Shown in pieces: positions 12,345 through 24,526 of a stretch of 64,000 nucleotides of DNA. Under the pieces are notes generated by a model that saw nothing but the letters and a program-made list of their open reading frames with translations, searched no databases and had not been told where the DNA came from. A program made the position numbers and the translations under genes. The number at the start of each line of letters is the position of its first letter. Position 1 is the stretch's first letter. Location of the stretch: positions 1 through 64,000 of the forward strand of contig NW_021632417.1 of NCBI RefSeq assembly GCF_004799145.2. Direction: 5' to 3'. The stretch comes from Neltuma alba (taxonomy: Eukaryota > Streptophyta > Magnoliopsida > Fabales > Fabaceae).

Positions 12345-13310
12345 TAGTATTTAACATGGTGGATATGGCCAGTGGTGCTGATATTGAGATGAAGTTTCTC
12401 CTTTTAGAACTTGCCATGAGTAGCTCAGATTGTGAAAGAGCGGTGGTGGTGAAAGTGGTGAAGAAGCCATAGGAGAAGAACTAAAGATGGAGATGGCCGA
12501 AGTCTGAAATAGAGGACAGTGTTTGTACCTTTTTATTTTCCTGTGGCTCTCTCCCCTATCGCATACCCAATTCCTTTCTAGTCTTTGTGCTTAGTAAGAC
12601 AGCTATGTCACCCCACTAACGGCAAATTCGTATTTCATAGACAGAAGGACTTGCACAGGCAACAGAGCATATAATAAGGAGTGAATAAAAAGAAAAAAAA
12701 ATGTAAGGACTTGATTCAAAATCTGATGTGACAGTAAGGACTGACAGATTAATTTTCCCAATATATTATTATCAAAAGAACAAAGAGACAACCAAACAAA
12801 TAAAGATTCCTAAACTGAGCCATACAAATTTAAAATTATTAACCGTCAATGTCAATATCTTAATGGCCAACGTTAATTTTTTAATAGTGAAGGGTAATAT
12901 TATTATATTTTAGACTTTCAAAACAAACTGAGTAAAAACTTTTAAAATAAATTTGCATCTTAACCCTTTATTTTATTAACAAGCTTCATACTTCTAACAA
13001 AAAAGTCGATCGCTGCGTGCATTGAGTTAGTAATTTTTGACAGAGTAGAAGAATTTTAATGAAATGAAGCTCTGATTATGGAAATTTCACACATGTACAG
13101 CAAGCACACAAATAATTAAATGACTTTGTATATATCATGCTATAACATAAGTACATATAGCAAAGGGATCTTGAGAGTGATGAATCAAAGGTCTGGGGTT
13201 TAGGACCCTCCAAATATATGACTTGACTACTCACTTTTTTCTCATTTCTCTTTGTTAAATTTCATCATTAAAAGTATTTGAAGGGATCAAATTAAAGTTG
13301 TGCAATGTAA

Positions 13311-15102
13311 TTATAGCTCCTGGGGGGTTTTGGATCCTCCAAAAGCTGACTTGATCAGGTGTTTGAGATAGAGGCCAAGCAAAAGAACCACGAAGACTAA
13401 CACAAGCTTGTTCACTACTTTCTCCTGATTCGTCAGCTCTGCAACCCAACCAACAATGGCGTCCTTGTAATCCTGAACTTGCATTGAACTCAGTCCTTCA
13501 GAAAATGAAGCCCTTCTTCTGGATTCTGCTTCTTGCTTATGACGGTCTTCTGTTTCTCGGGCTTTTGCTTTTGCTTCCTCCACCAATTCTTTCCCTGCTG
13601 GATTGATTTGTGTGTTAATTATTATATATAACATTGGGCTATTAACTAAAAAAGTATATATATGGATTAGCATTGATTAATTATCAGAAAATTTATGGAT
13701 TTTATCCAATAATCAGTTTTTTAAAAATATTAAGCCTGTTGTTGAATAATATTGTTTTAGATTGAGTAAGTATAGTGATTCAAATGAAATTAGGGAAAAA
13801 AAAAAGCTCTTGAATTTTGATTATCTAATAATTAAAAGGAAAAAAAATAAAATACCTTAAAAATTGCTAAATGACAAATTCGGAATTACCACAAAACTGT
13901 ATTCAATTGCCAATTAAATGTAATAAACAAAACTGATTTGAAATTTTAAAATTCAAGAGGCATTTTTTGGGATTTTTTCTAATTAAAAATTCCTCTATTT
14001 TAATTTCATTATATAGTATTTCAGAATCCATTTTATTGTTTAGATATATGTTTAAGTGTTTATAAATAATTATGGCAAAAAAAAATTGAATTCGTGTTTG
14101 TGTGTGTGATTGATTTAACTAGTTTCTCGGTAATATTGTTTTGTATATTAAGAATGAGTAAGTTTTCAATTTCTAAATTATAGGAGTATTTAATTTAACT
14201 TAAAAATTTTATATTTTTACCTTTTGGAATGTCTTCCTTCTTCTGCTCTTCTTTTGGTGGTTCTTTCCCCTTCTGTTCCATCATTGTCTCATCCTTCTTT
14301 TCAGGCTTCTTTTCTATTGCTTGGTCTGCTTTTGGTTCCCCTCTCGGCGGAGGTGGCGGTGGAGAAGGAGGAGGTGGCGGTGGAGGAGAAGGTGGCGGTG
14401 GAGCTTGTTGGGTCGGCGGCTGCGGTGGCTGGGGAGGGATAACAGGAGTGATGAGCTTTGGAAACTTGACATACAAAGTGCCTCTCTCAAACTTGGCTGC
14501 AATTTCGTTTGTGTCTGAATCTGATGGGATTGGTAATTCCATGTAAAAACGACTCCATTTGTTGTCATCTATTTGTCGTTCACCACTTATCCTGACCTTT
14601 CGTGATGATGATATTTGAACCTTTAATTGGCTCCTTGAAAATCCTGCTAGTCACAAATCCAAATTAAGCCTTCAATATTTTCCAAAAAAAAAAAAAATTG
14701 GGACTTAGAGACAAATTAAAACACGTTCACATCAAATGATGACAAATTACTTGTAAAGATATTCAGACTAAAGACAAAATAATAAAAAATTATCTGGGGT
14801 GGTTTAAACATGTATTAAATGCATGACTGAGGAAGACAGATCAAACAAATAACATAGAATTTTTTAAGAAGTGATAGAAGAACACTGAAATAATACTTAA
14901 GGACACTATTAATTTATCAAAAGATTTGTTTACTGATAAAACACGATAACAACGTATGACTCGTATGGTTAAATTTATCCAAAAAAATATGAAAAAGGCA
15001 AATATAAGAACCTTCAAGAGGAATAACGAGAGTGTCACTTCGTTCATCACGAGCCCACTCATAAGGAGGTCGAAGATCTTCATAAAGACGGATTTGTGCC
15101 AT
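13311..15102 (-). CDS. RTM2-like protein with proline-rich linker and C-terminal membrane anchor
   Basis: Three exons: 15102-15012, 14643-14221 and 13594-13311; both introns are GT-AG, phase 1; 265 aa in total. Residues 1-93 carry the alpha-crystallin-like domain (LYEDLRPPYEWARDER, GFSRSQLKVQISSS, ERQIDDNKWSRF, AAKFERGTLYVKF). A proline-rich linker follows at ~100-131 (runs of P broken by S). An exon 3 segment has a charged, helix-prone stretch (LVEEAKAKARETEDRH) and a hydrophobic helix near residues 235-249 followed by basic residues, consistent with a tail anchor. It is a diverged tandem relative of the gene at 7666-9185, with which it shares the position and phase of intron 1. It differs in the linker and has an extra exon. 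Function beyond membership of the RTM2-like family is unknown. Confidence 0.87.
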
Positions 15103-15195
15103 TAATGATTATTGAAGATGAGATAAAGATCTCTTTCGAAGAAGCAGTGATGAAATGAGAAAGAAACTATGAAAGATTTGATTTGGTTTCGTGGC

Positions 15196-15206
15196 TTTTT
15201 ATAATA
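15196..15206 (-). promoter_or_regulatory. TATA box of the second RTM2-like gene
   Basis: ATTATAAAAAG on the minus strand, about 95 bp before the start codon at 15102, a spacing much like that of the first RTM2-like gene. Confidence 0.55.
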
Positions 15207-15209
15207 CAC

Positions 15210-16195
15210 AAAAGAAGAATATTAAAATCATCATAGGAGGCTTCTATTTGTGTGTTTTCTTTGAATATTCATGTCGTAGCTTGTTCTTTCTTTTTCGTGA
15301 CATACAAAGATACTTTAATTGTGTTTATTAAAGAGGGTGACTTCTCTGTTAGGCAGTCCATTGTCCAACACCTTCAAGAAAATATATGTGCAAATTCTTT
15401 TCCTTTGAATTGAGCTTTCACGTTATTCTTTTCCGCTATAAGAATAATGATATGCTAGCCTGCATGTTGTACACGTGCATATTTTTATTAATTTTCAAAT
15501 ATAGTATGGTCAATTATCTATCTATTACTCGGAATTATGTAAATTAAAAAGTCAGTAAAATTGATCATAGATAATATATATGTTAAAAAAATATAACTTC
15601 TTTCCTAAAAGCAATGTTATTGATGGGGCTAGAGAGAATGAGTGAGAGAGAGAGAGACTGACCAATGTTTCTTAATTTAGAGGGAGTTATCATATATATA
15701 GGATTGGAAGGAGTATTTCTTAAATTATAAAATGATTAAAACTATAAGGATGGAGTTACAACGAGTCAAAATTTAATGACTTAGTTATGTTAAATCAAAA
15801 TGCATAGACTAAGCTACAAACAAGTCAAAACTGTGGGGATCAAAAGATTTTTTTTTTTTTTTTCAATTAGGACCCGTGCCTATTGATGCTTAGCTCTCTA
15901 GCACCTTTTTTTTTTTTTTGGTTACATATAAATTTGAGTGAGTTGGGTCTCAAGAGCTTTCTAAAACCAGGGCATGTCTCAAAACTTAAAAAGTATATAC
16001 AGAGATACTTACAGATCACCCATCAATAAGGCTCTCATATCCGCAACAGGATTTAAATTTAGAATCTTATAAATTATGAGTGGACTCCTTACCAACCAAA
16101 TAAACTTGTATTGGTTGACTCCCTAACTAGGTTATCAAGTAGTTATGTAATTAAGTGGGCTTTAAACTATGGGCCCAATCAACCGAATGGGCCCG
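15210..16195. other. Spacer upstream of the second RTM2-like gene
   Basis: AT-rich, with poly-T runs near 15849 and 15908. A fragment ending in GGATTGGAAGGAGTA near 15700 looks like a MITE end without its partner. No gene seen. Confidence 0.6.
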
Positions 16196-17516
16196 TTAAT
16201 GGATCTAACTGTAAGTAAACTAATAAAGACTTTCTGATCAATTCTTTTTAAAATTCAAAACTACGGCTTACCCTTTCGGCGCCAAAGATGGCAAGCTTCC
16301 AATGAGAATATTCTAAGTTTATTCCCTTTTATTCATATGCAGACACTTTAATAATAATTAATAATCGCCAACTTTTCATATTCAAACACATTGAACTTCT
16401 CACGAGAACACATCATTACGTACTTGCATGCAATGTTGACTTACAAAATTAAAGGAAATAAATTTCACATTTAATGAACAAATTTCATTTACAATAGGAG
16501 TATAGTTTATGAAGTAGCAGTACATGATAACTTATGAATCAGCAAACTTGTTTCAGATTTTTGTAGTGGAGGTAGCCGGAAGGAGCCGTTAAAAATAACT
16601 TTTTAATTATGATTTATGTGAGTTTGTGAGGAAAATTTTACCTTAATTTATATAAAAATACTTATAAATACTTTAAAAAAAGGTAGATCCGATCGAGTAA
16701 AGACCATCAAAATATAGCTAAGTTTGCTATAAAGAGAAAAATACATTTAGTGATTGCTCGATATATTATCATTGGATTATACTTACACTTTTTATTTGTA
16801 GACTTCAATTATCTCAATTTTGTATATGTTGTTTAATAACTTATAATTGGATTCACAATTACAATTTGTCAGAGTTTAATTAAAATATAAAAATATTCAT
16901 ATATAATCTGGAAAATAATAAAATTTAAATAAAAGGTATTAATTTACAAGTAAGTACAACATTAATATATAAACCACACATAATCTCACGAAACTAATTT
17001 ATTAAAGCACAAAAATTTGACAGACTATTATTATTATTATTATTGTTGTTGTTGTTGTTGTTCAAAACTCGACACGACATAGTTTTAGGCTTAACAAAGA
17101 AGAAAAAATATAAAATTAAATCCGACTGACTTATCTAAAACCTTAGATTGGACCAATCAAGAAGAAACTGGTTCATTGATCTAATTGGCTGAAAATCCAA
17201 GTTAAGCCTTAATACCATGAGATAATTTATATAAATTTAATTTCATTATTAACCAAAGCAATAACAAAGTGGATTAATAAATTCAACGTTTACTGCATAA
17301 AACTCTTTTACCATAAACCATTCATAATAAAACTGAAATTACAACCAAAACTGAATTGGCCGAACTGATCAAAATCACAATATATCAGTATCTTTTTCAC
17401 TGGATTAATTGAAAATGAAAAAAAGACAGAGATCCAAGACGTAAAGAACTCCCAAAACTGATCCAAGAACATGAAATATAACGATCCAATAGTAAGTAAG
17501 GATCGTGATCAATTAA

Positions 17517-17932
17517 TTAAGCAGCAACGGGGGCCATGGATTCTCTCTGAACAGCCTTCAAGAGGAGACTATCAGCTTCAAGAGCCATCTGAAGAGGAAC
17601 AAAGCCAATGCCATTAGCCATAGCAATCATCATCTTCTTCGTCTCCTCTTTGAACTCTCTCAGATCAACTCTTCCATTCAAGTCATGATCGAACTGAACA
17701 AACAGTGAGTCATAAACTCGAGCAGCTTCGTCTTCTTCCGTCTTCACGTCGATCCCAAAGTGAGTCTCGAAAACCCTAAGCCTCTTCAACTCGTTCAGCA
17801 TCTCACCATAAGAAAGAAGACCGTCCTTGTCTGTATCAAGTTGGCCAAACAGATCACTCACTGATATGTCAAATGCTTCTTCGTCTTCCACAAAGCTCAC
17901 TATTGTGGCACCGTCGAGAATTTCTACGCTCA
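17517..17932 (-). CDS. Two-EF-hand calcium-binding protein, copy A
   Basis: Single-exon gene, 138 aa, starting MSVEILDGATIVSF. Two canonical calcium-binding loops are visible: residues 33-44 (DTDKDGLLSYGE) and 82-93 (DHDLNGRVDLRE), both with acidic residues at positions 1, 3 and 12, Gly at 6 and a hydrophobic residue at 8. The protein is therefore expected to bind two Ca2+ and act as a small sensor or buffer, probably in cytosol or nucleus, as there is no signal peptide or membrane segment. The frame stays open 27 codons upstream (MPPAFPNF...), but that ATG overlaps the TATA box and is missing in copy C, so the MSVEIL start is preferred. Differs from copies B and C at two and three residues. 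Target unknown. Confidence 0.92.
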
Positions 17933-18012
17933 TGTTTTTGCCTGTAACGAAGAGAGAAAGGGATATTCGAAATGTGTTTGTGTTTGATGAGAAGTTTGGA
18001 AACGCTGGAGGC

Positions 18013-18021
18013 ATTTATATA
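18013..18021 (-). promoter_or_regulatory. TATA box of EF-hand copy A
   Basis: TATATAAAT on the minus strand, 81 bp before the MSVEIL start codon. The same motif occurs at the same distance in copy B and, altered, in copy C. Confidence 0.7.
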
Positions 18022-18644
18022 GATTGCAGCAAAAGTAGTTTCCTTGCTTTCGGTTTTCTCAATGCCAAAGCTTGCATGGTTTGTGACCGTTGGTTGAGCT
18101 TTTTTGGTCAAAGTTTCTCAATATATTCCTAGTTTAGTTAACACCGACTTGCTTTGATGATTCCCATGGATTCAGTTGTATTGTCATTGTCGGAACACGA
18201 CTGTCAAAGCTGTGACTATTCAAGTCATTTTTTAATCTTTGTACTACTTGACTTTAATTTTTTTATTAGTTTTTTTTTGGCCAAAAGAAGTTTTTTATTA
18301 GTAGAAGTATAAAAAATTAGATAAAATCTTAGGGACTTAAGCGTTACATAGTTAAGTTGCTTGTATCTAATGAGATCATGATATATGGATTTTTTATACA
18401 TTATTTATTTTTTAACAAGCTCTTGTTATTGATATTTTTTATACTTTAAAATATACTCGTTTTAATTTGATTGGACAAAATATATTAAGTAAATAAGAGT
18501 AAGTACATAAGTCTTCTCCTTAAAAATTAGTATAAAAAAGATCATACATGAGTATAAGATTCAATTAACCGAATTATGTTTTGGCAAAAAAAAAAAAAAT
18601 TGGTCGGTTTAAGAAATCTATTTATATCAGTCAGAAGTAATTAG

Positions 18645-18965
18645 TTAAAGTGTATATTTGGTCTTTTATTTTTATAAAAATTTTAATTTGGCCTCTTCAT
18701 TTTAAAAGACATATTTTTAATCCTTTAATCGTAAAATTATTAGTCTTAAAAGATGATACTTGTAGTTGTCATTATTATTTTGAAAATTAAACTTAATATA
18801 TGGACATGTAGGAATATTTTATCAAAATCTAAGATCTCGATGTCATTATTTTTTAATTAAAGGTTTGAGGGTTAAATGACTAAAAGCATAGTAGTTTTTA
18901 AAGTTAATGCACTAAATCAAAATTTTGTATAAAGTTAAATAACTAAAAGTATACTTTAGCCAAAG
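18645..18965. mobile_element. Non-autonomous TIR element in EF-hand upstream region, unit A
   Basis: Left end TTAAAGTGTATATTTGGTC and right end (reverse complement GGCTAAAGTATACTTTTAG) form diverged inverted repeats. The phrases 'AGTCCTTTAA'- and 'GAGGGTTAAATGACTAA'-like inside are common in plant repeats. A counterpart lies in unit B at about 23955-24440, where its right part is split by ~175 bp of extra sequence. Superfamily not determined. Confidence 0.5.
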
Positions 18966-18970
18966 TAATA

Positions 18971-19228
18971 CTACCTCTTGTTCTTAATATAAGAGTTCGT
19001 TTGACTTTTATTTTGGTTCTAGATATAAAACTCTAATCTACTTTATCTTTTATATTTATCCTTTTTTTAAAGTAATCTTTGTAATAATAGTAGTTCTAGT
19101 AAATATACTTGATTAATAATAATATTTTATGAAAGATAACACATATCTATTACAAATAACTAACTAAACTAATTTTTTTAATATAATCAAATTAGTCTAC
19201 TAGCTCTTATATTAAAGACTGGAAGTAG
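18971..19228. mobile_element. Stowaway-type MITE (258 bp)
   Basis: Left CTACCTCTTGTTC and right reverse complement CTACTTCCAGTC, TA on both sides, with the family's internal segment. Present in unit A only at this position. Confidence 0.7.
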
Positions 19229-19479
19229 TAATATGTAAGAAATGCATTCCCCCACCTATGTCTTTATTTATAAGAGAATAAGTGAGAAAAAATATTAAGA
19301 AAAAAGATAAAAGATAATACAATTAATTAGAAATATATTTAATAAAAATGTTTTTAATATAAGACCCACAAGAGGTAGGAGTAATTAAACAGTCATTATA
19401 TTAATTATTATTACCCAAAATGGCCCACATGCATATATTTGCAAATGACATAGCTAGGGTGACATATATTGAGCCATAA

Positions 19480-19800
19480 AAAGTAAAAACAGGAAGCCTC
19501 AAAGGCATTAATTACGCGTCAATTTTTTGACGCATACGTTCTCTGAGATCTGGAGCCTTAAAATGACGGCATTGGAAAGTTCGCAATACTGAGGAAACCC
19601 TGGGGCAGGATCAGGTGCGAGCACTCCTTTTCGCCATTCAGCGGGCTGCCAATGCTCAAAATCAGTTGGCTTCATGGTTCCCGCGTGGAAGTCAACACCT
19701 CACGAAAATTGGCGAGACCACCATGAACCCCTAACCACATGGGCGCACACCCACAAAAGAAGCAATCGCGAAAACCCACTGATTATTTCTCAATTTCTGT
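19480..19800. repeat. Conserved CpG-rich block upstream of EF-hand copy A
   Basis: A GC-rich island in AT-rich DNA containing ACGCGTCAA, GGGGCAGGATCAGGTGCGAG, CAGCGGGCTGCCAATGC and CCGCGTGGAAG. It recurs at 28985-29325 with long identical stretches, and in more diverged form at 34188-34330 and 35680-35905. It lies about 1.55 kb upstream of the copy A start codon. Reading frames across it are shifted between copies, so coding function is unlikely. Confidence 0.75.
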
Positions 19801-21796
19801 GCTTTGTATTTATTGCCAAATAATCTTCAGTTCCTATTTATAAATTATTCTCATCATACTTTATATAGATCAAAGATAATTTTAAATTTTATTGACTCTC
19901 ATTTAAAATTTAATATCTTTTTAAAAAGATATTAGTTAAAGGAAAATTATAGTCCAAAATTTGAGATATTGTTAGGATAATTAATGTGATTTTTTTCTTT
20001 TACTTTCACTCCTATTAAATGTAGGGAAAAGAAATGAGATATAATAAAAGTGTAATATTAGAGACAACTTTATTATTTTTAGGGGTAAAATAAAAATAAA
20101 ACTTTATCATTGTAGGATGCTTTTAATGATTAAACTTTTATTTCTTGTCATGTAAAAAGAGTTAACTAACTTCTTGTATTGTGGACCAAAAAGAGTATAA
20201 GAATAACTTAATTAACTTGGATAGATTAAAAAATAAATTGACTTAATTGTTTGTAAGAAATATGAGTTAATTTTTTTAAAATATCTTTTAATCATCAGCT
20301 TCTCTAAATAAAAAATTATTAATATGTAGGATTAATAGGATAAAAGAAGAAGTTGAGAATGGATCTTCCCTGTCCTGGTAAGGGGCCCATGCTCAGGCAG
20401 GCCACCTTATCACGACTCTCTTGATGGATCTAACTATTATATAAAGACTCTCCATTAATTTATTTTTATAGGTCAAAAAGTTTATTCCTTTTTTATCATA
20501 TGCAGACCCTTTAATTTAACACTGTGTGTCTTTAATATAAGAGTTAGATAAGTAATTTTGTAAATATTAAAATATTAATTAAATTAATTATTTATAATAA
20601 ATAAGTATTGTATCTTTTTAAAATATATTTTTTAATACTATACATTCTCACTATTTTTTAATGAAATCTTGAATATGTGCAATCAATGTAGTGACTTTTT
20701 TTTCAAAAAAAAATAATAAATATGATGTGAGACAAAGTATATTAAATTATAATCAAATTGAATTTATAACTAGTTTTTATATTTAGAGAAGGGAGTAATA
20801 ATTAATAATATTGGCGAAATTTTTCATGTTTCAAACACAAGAACGTCTCGCCAGAACACAGAATTACGTACTTGCATGCAATGTTGACTTAAAAAAGGAA
20901 ATAAATTTCATTTAGTGAGTAATATAATTTATGAAGTATTAATGATAACTGATATGAATCAGTTTATTTGTTTGTTGTAAAAGTGGAAAATACATAGAGC
21001 CAGTGCTCAGAGTTCATACTAATATAGGAACTCATATTAATATAAGAGCTAGTTGAAGATTTAATCTGATCTTAAATCTAAGATATTAATCTATGTTGCA
21101 TTCAATAATTAACCCTTTTGCTCCTCAGTAATTTCATGGTATTTCAATGCACATGACCGATAGGGATATTTTAGAAAAGACAACATCTATTTATTACAAA
21201 TAACTAATTTAATTAATTTTTTTAATATTTATAAATTAGTTATCTAGTTCTTATATCAAGAACCGGCGGAAATAGTATTATACTTTACTTACATTTTTTT
21301 AGAGACTTTAATTTTCTCAATTTCGTATGGTATCTATAACTTTTAATTGGATTGTTAATTGCCCTTTGTCATAGTTAGTCTAAATTATAAAGTTATTTGG
21401 TTTCGGGGTGAGCGGTCTAGTTGAACCAGTGTAAACCCAGTTAGGACTGAAATAATATGTTTTGATTAAAATATAAAAGATATGTATATATAACCCTAAG
21501 AAGTAATATTTATAGATAAAATATATTAATTCCCAAGTAAATAAAACATTTATGTATAAACCACACATAATTTAGCAAAACAAAATTATTAAAAAATAAA
21601 TTTGATAAATTGTTGCTTTTTTCAAAACTCAAAATGATGTTATTGCAGGCTTAAAAAAGGAGAAAAAATATAAAATTAAATCCAGTTAACCTGTTTAAAC
21701 TTCTGATTAGATCAGTCAAGAGATTGGCTCACCAATGTGATTGGCCGACGGATGACTGAAGTTGGGTTTTAATAACACACAATAAATATAGATTTA

Positions 21797-22342
21797 GGCT
21801 CTGTTTGGATGTTCTTCCAAACCATGGTTTAGGAAAAAAAAAAAACCAACCAAACAGGGACAGAAAATGTGAAACCATGGTTTGGGCAGAAGTGATTTGA
21901 AGTTGCTTCTGGCTCAAATTTTCCAGACATTGGTGTGGGCCCAATAGCATATGACAAAGTAGCCCCCATAATTGATGCCTCACTCTTCATTCCACACTCG
22001 GTTCTTTACTATTTAATCTTATAATTTATAAATATATATACACATATTAATTATTTATTAGTTATATTATCTTATATATTATTAATTATGTTAGTAAAAA
22101 TTATTTTATTAACAATTTTATTTCTTCAAATCAAAATATATTATAAAATCTATCCCTTATATAATTATAATATTAATTTATGCCCTTTTTAGTAATTTGC
22201 ACAAATAAAAAGTGCTTCTGGTAACAACAATCCAAACACTCTCACTTCTCAGAATCACTTTTTCATAAAATCTATTCTCTCCAGAATCTATTTTCCAGAA
22301 ACTATTCTCCAAACCATGGTTTAGTTTTATCCAAACACACCC
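21797..22342. mobile_element. Tourist/PIF-Harbinger-type MITE (546 bp) with TTA duplication
   Basis: Inverted termini GGCTCTGTTTGG and (reverse complement of the right end) GGGTGTGTTTGG, flanked on both sides by TTA. Subterminal AAACCATGGTTT occurs at both ends. Units A and C carry the uninterrupted site (TTTAATTTCAT and GATTTAATTTCAT), which proves insertion after the duplication or in this unit only. Confidence 0.9.
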
Positions 22343-22620
22343 TTAATTTCATAAATGGTCATCGGAGCAACAAAGTGGATTAATAAACTGAACGTTTACA
22401 TAAAAGTCTTACCATAAACCAAATTCATGAGAAAACTGAAAACTAAAATTGAATCGGCCGGATCAAAATTAAATCACAATACATCCGTATCTTTTTCACT
22501 GGATTAATTGAAAAAGATAAAATTGAAAGAGATCCAAAACTCAATTAAAGAACTTCCAAAACTGATCCAAAAACATAAATATAACGATGCAATAGTAAAT
22601 AGAGGATCGAGATCAATTAA

Positions 22621-23037
22621 TTAAGCAGCAAGGGGAGCCATGGATTCTCTCTGAACAGCCTTCAACAGGAGACTATCAGCTTCAAGAGCCATCTGAAGAG
22701 GAACAAAGCCAATGCCATTAGCCATAGCAATCATCATCTTCTTCGTCTCCTCTTTGAACTCTCTCAGATCGACTCTTCCATTCAAGTCATGATCGAACTG
22801 CACGAACAGTGAGTCATAAACTCGAGCAGCTTCGTCTTCTTCAGTCTTCACGTCGATCCCAAAGTGAGTCTCAAAAACCCTAAGCCTCTTCAACTCGTTC
22901 AGCATCTCGCCATAAGATAGAAGACCGTCCTTGTCCGTATCAAGTTGGCCAAACAGATCACCCACTGATATGTCAAATGCTTCTTCGTCTTCCACGAAGC
23001 TCACTATTGTGGCACCGTCGAGGATTTCTACGCTCAT
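22621..23037 (-). CDS. Two-EF-hand calcium-binding protein, copy B
   Basis: 138 aa, single exon, same structure as copies A and C. Differs from copy A at residue 26 (Gly for Ser, between the N-terminal segment and the first EF-hand helix) and at residue 136 (Leu for Val). Both calcium loops are unchanged. The frame is open upstream as in copy A (30 codons), but the first ATG overlaps the TATA box, so MSVEIL is the likely start. The core promoter and leader are also well conserved with copy A, so the gene is probably expressed. Confidence 0.92.
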   Translation of the reverse strand: MSVEILDGATIVSFVEDEEAFDISVGDLFGQLDTDKDGLLSYGEMLNELKRLRVFETHFGIDVKTEEDEAARVYDSLFVQFDHDLNGRVDLREFKEETKKMMIAMANGIGFVPLQMALEADSLLLKAVQRESMAPLAA

Positions 23038-23125
23038 CTTTGTGCCTATAACGAAGAGAGAAAGGAATATTTGAAATGTGTGTTTAATGTTTGTGTTTGA
23101 TGAGAAGTTTGGAAACGTTGGAGGC

Positions 23126-23134
23126 ATTTATATA
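23126..23134 (-). promoter_or_regulatory. TATA box of EF-hand copy B
   Basis: TATATAAAT on the minus strand, 89 bp before the start codon at 23037; same motif as copy A. Confidence 0.7.
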
Positions 23135-24456
23135 GATTGCAGCAAAAGTAGTTTCCTTGCTTTCGGTTTTCTCGATGCCAAAGCTCGCATGGTTTGTGAC
23201 TGCTGTTGAGCTTTTTTGGTCAAAGTTTCTCGATATACTCCTAGATACGACCGACTTACTTTAATAATTCCTATGGATGCAGTTGTATTGTCTTGTCGGA
23301 ACTCACGACTGTCAAAACTGTCACTATTCCAGTAATTTTTTAATCTTTATAGTGCTTAACTTTGATTTTTTTTAGTACTGGAAATATAAAAAATTATACA
23401 AAATCTTACGGACTTAAGCCTGACATAGTTAAGTTGCTTGTATCTAATTAAATCATGACATGTGGATCTTTTATGCATTATTTATTTTCTAACAAGCTCT
23501 TGTCATTATATTATTTATACTTTAAAATATGCTCCTTTTAATTTGAGTGGACAAAATATATTAAATAAATAAAACTAAGTGCACAAGTCTTCTCCTTAAA
23601 AATTAGTATAAAAAAGATCATATATGAGCACTGAAAAAATCAACTCAATAATTTTAACTCCACTCAAGGAAATTTTAAATTTTCAAAATTTAATATCCTT
23701 ATATAATTGTAATTGACATTCTTTAAATCATTTGCCCTTTTCAGAGGATTACAAGAGAGTTTTATGATAGGCTTATTTTTGAAAAAGTATATATGGCAAA
23801 TCAACAAATTTACTTATTTTTTAAACTCTATGAATTAGTACCACTGGTCCTTTTTTATAAGATTCAATTAACCAAATTGTGTTTTGACCCACAAAAAGAA
23901 AACCAAATTGTGTGGTTTAAGAAATCTATTTATATCAGTCAAAAGTAACAAGCTAAAGTATACATTCAATTCTTGATTTTTATAAAAGTTTTAATTTGAT
24001 CTTTCAATTTTAAAAAGCATATTTTTAGTCCTTTAACTATAAAATTACTAGTTTTAAATGATGATATTTTGTAGTTATCAATGTTGTTTTAAAAATTAAA
24101 CTTAATATATATATATTTGAGAATGTTTTATCAACATTCAAGATCTTAATATCATCATTTTTGTATTAAAGGTTTGAGGGTTAAATAACTAAAAATATAC
24201 TTTTTAAAATTAATAGACTAAATTGAAACTTTGTATAAAATTAAATAAGAAAAAAAATAAAAAAAAGACCTTAGAAGTAAAAAAATTACAAATAGAGACC
24301 CATTATAATATTAGTATAGGTTTTGGCAATAATTGATAAGTAAATGCCAATAAGTTTTATGAACAAATCCCTGTATGAAAATCTTCAAATTTCAAGGTCT
24401 TTTTTATGATTTTTCCATTAAATAACTAAAAGCATATTTTAGTCAAAGTAGTAATA

Positions 24457-24526
24457 CTACTTCCGATCCTATTTATAAAACCTTATTTGTAGACTATGAA
24501 TAAAGTCTTATAATTATGACCAAAGG
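24457..24526. mobile_element. Minimal 70-bp Stowaway-type MITE
   Basis: Imperfect palindrome: left CTACTTCCGATCCTATTTAT, right end with TCTTATAATTATGACCAAAG. TA on both sides. More diverged than the 70-bp copy at 10701, hence older. Confidence 0.6.

Larger units (their letters stand above)
9290..13310. other. 4-kb spacer between the RTM2-like genes
   Basis: AT-rich spacer with three Stowaway-type MITEs (annotated separately) and homopolymer runs. A C/T-rich stretch lies at about 11690-11890. Scattered open frames of 60-90 codons have no recognisable features. No gene seen. Confidence 0.7.
16196..19870. repeat. EF-hand segmental duplication, unit A (3.7 kb)
   Basis: From GGATCTAACTGTAAGTAAAC near 16200 to the TTTGTATTTATTGCCAAATAA region near 19820, this stretch has counterparts of the same order in units B (20358-29400) and C (29785-36100). 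In each, a segment beginning GGATCTAACTATTATATAAA or similar precedes a CAAGCTTCCAATGAGAATAT segment (absent in B), the EF-hand gene, and the CpG-rich block. Boundaries are approximate. Confidence 0.75.

Noticed and set aside
14224..14546. Plus-strand frames with Gly/Arg-rich repeats opposite the second RTM2-like gene
   Set aside because: They are the antisense of the proline-codon run in exon 2 of that gene.
17935..18014. A longer EF-hand protein starting at MPPAFPNF (and the equivalent at 23040-23127)
   Set aside because: This ATG overlaps the TATA box, and it is absent in copy C, so the extra residues belong to the promoter and leader.
19514..19675. A 55-codon minus-strand frame (MKPTDFEHWQPAEW...) in the CpG-rich block
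   Set aside because: In the unit B copy a one-base difference shifts the frame after about 18 codons, and the other two copies diverge further, so conservation is not at the protein level.
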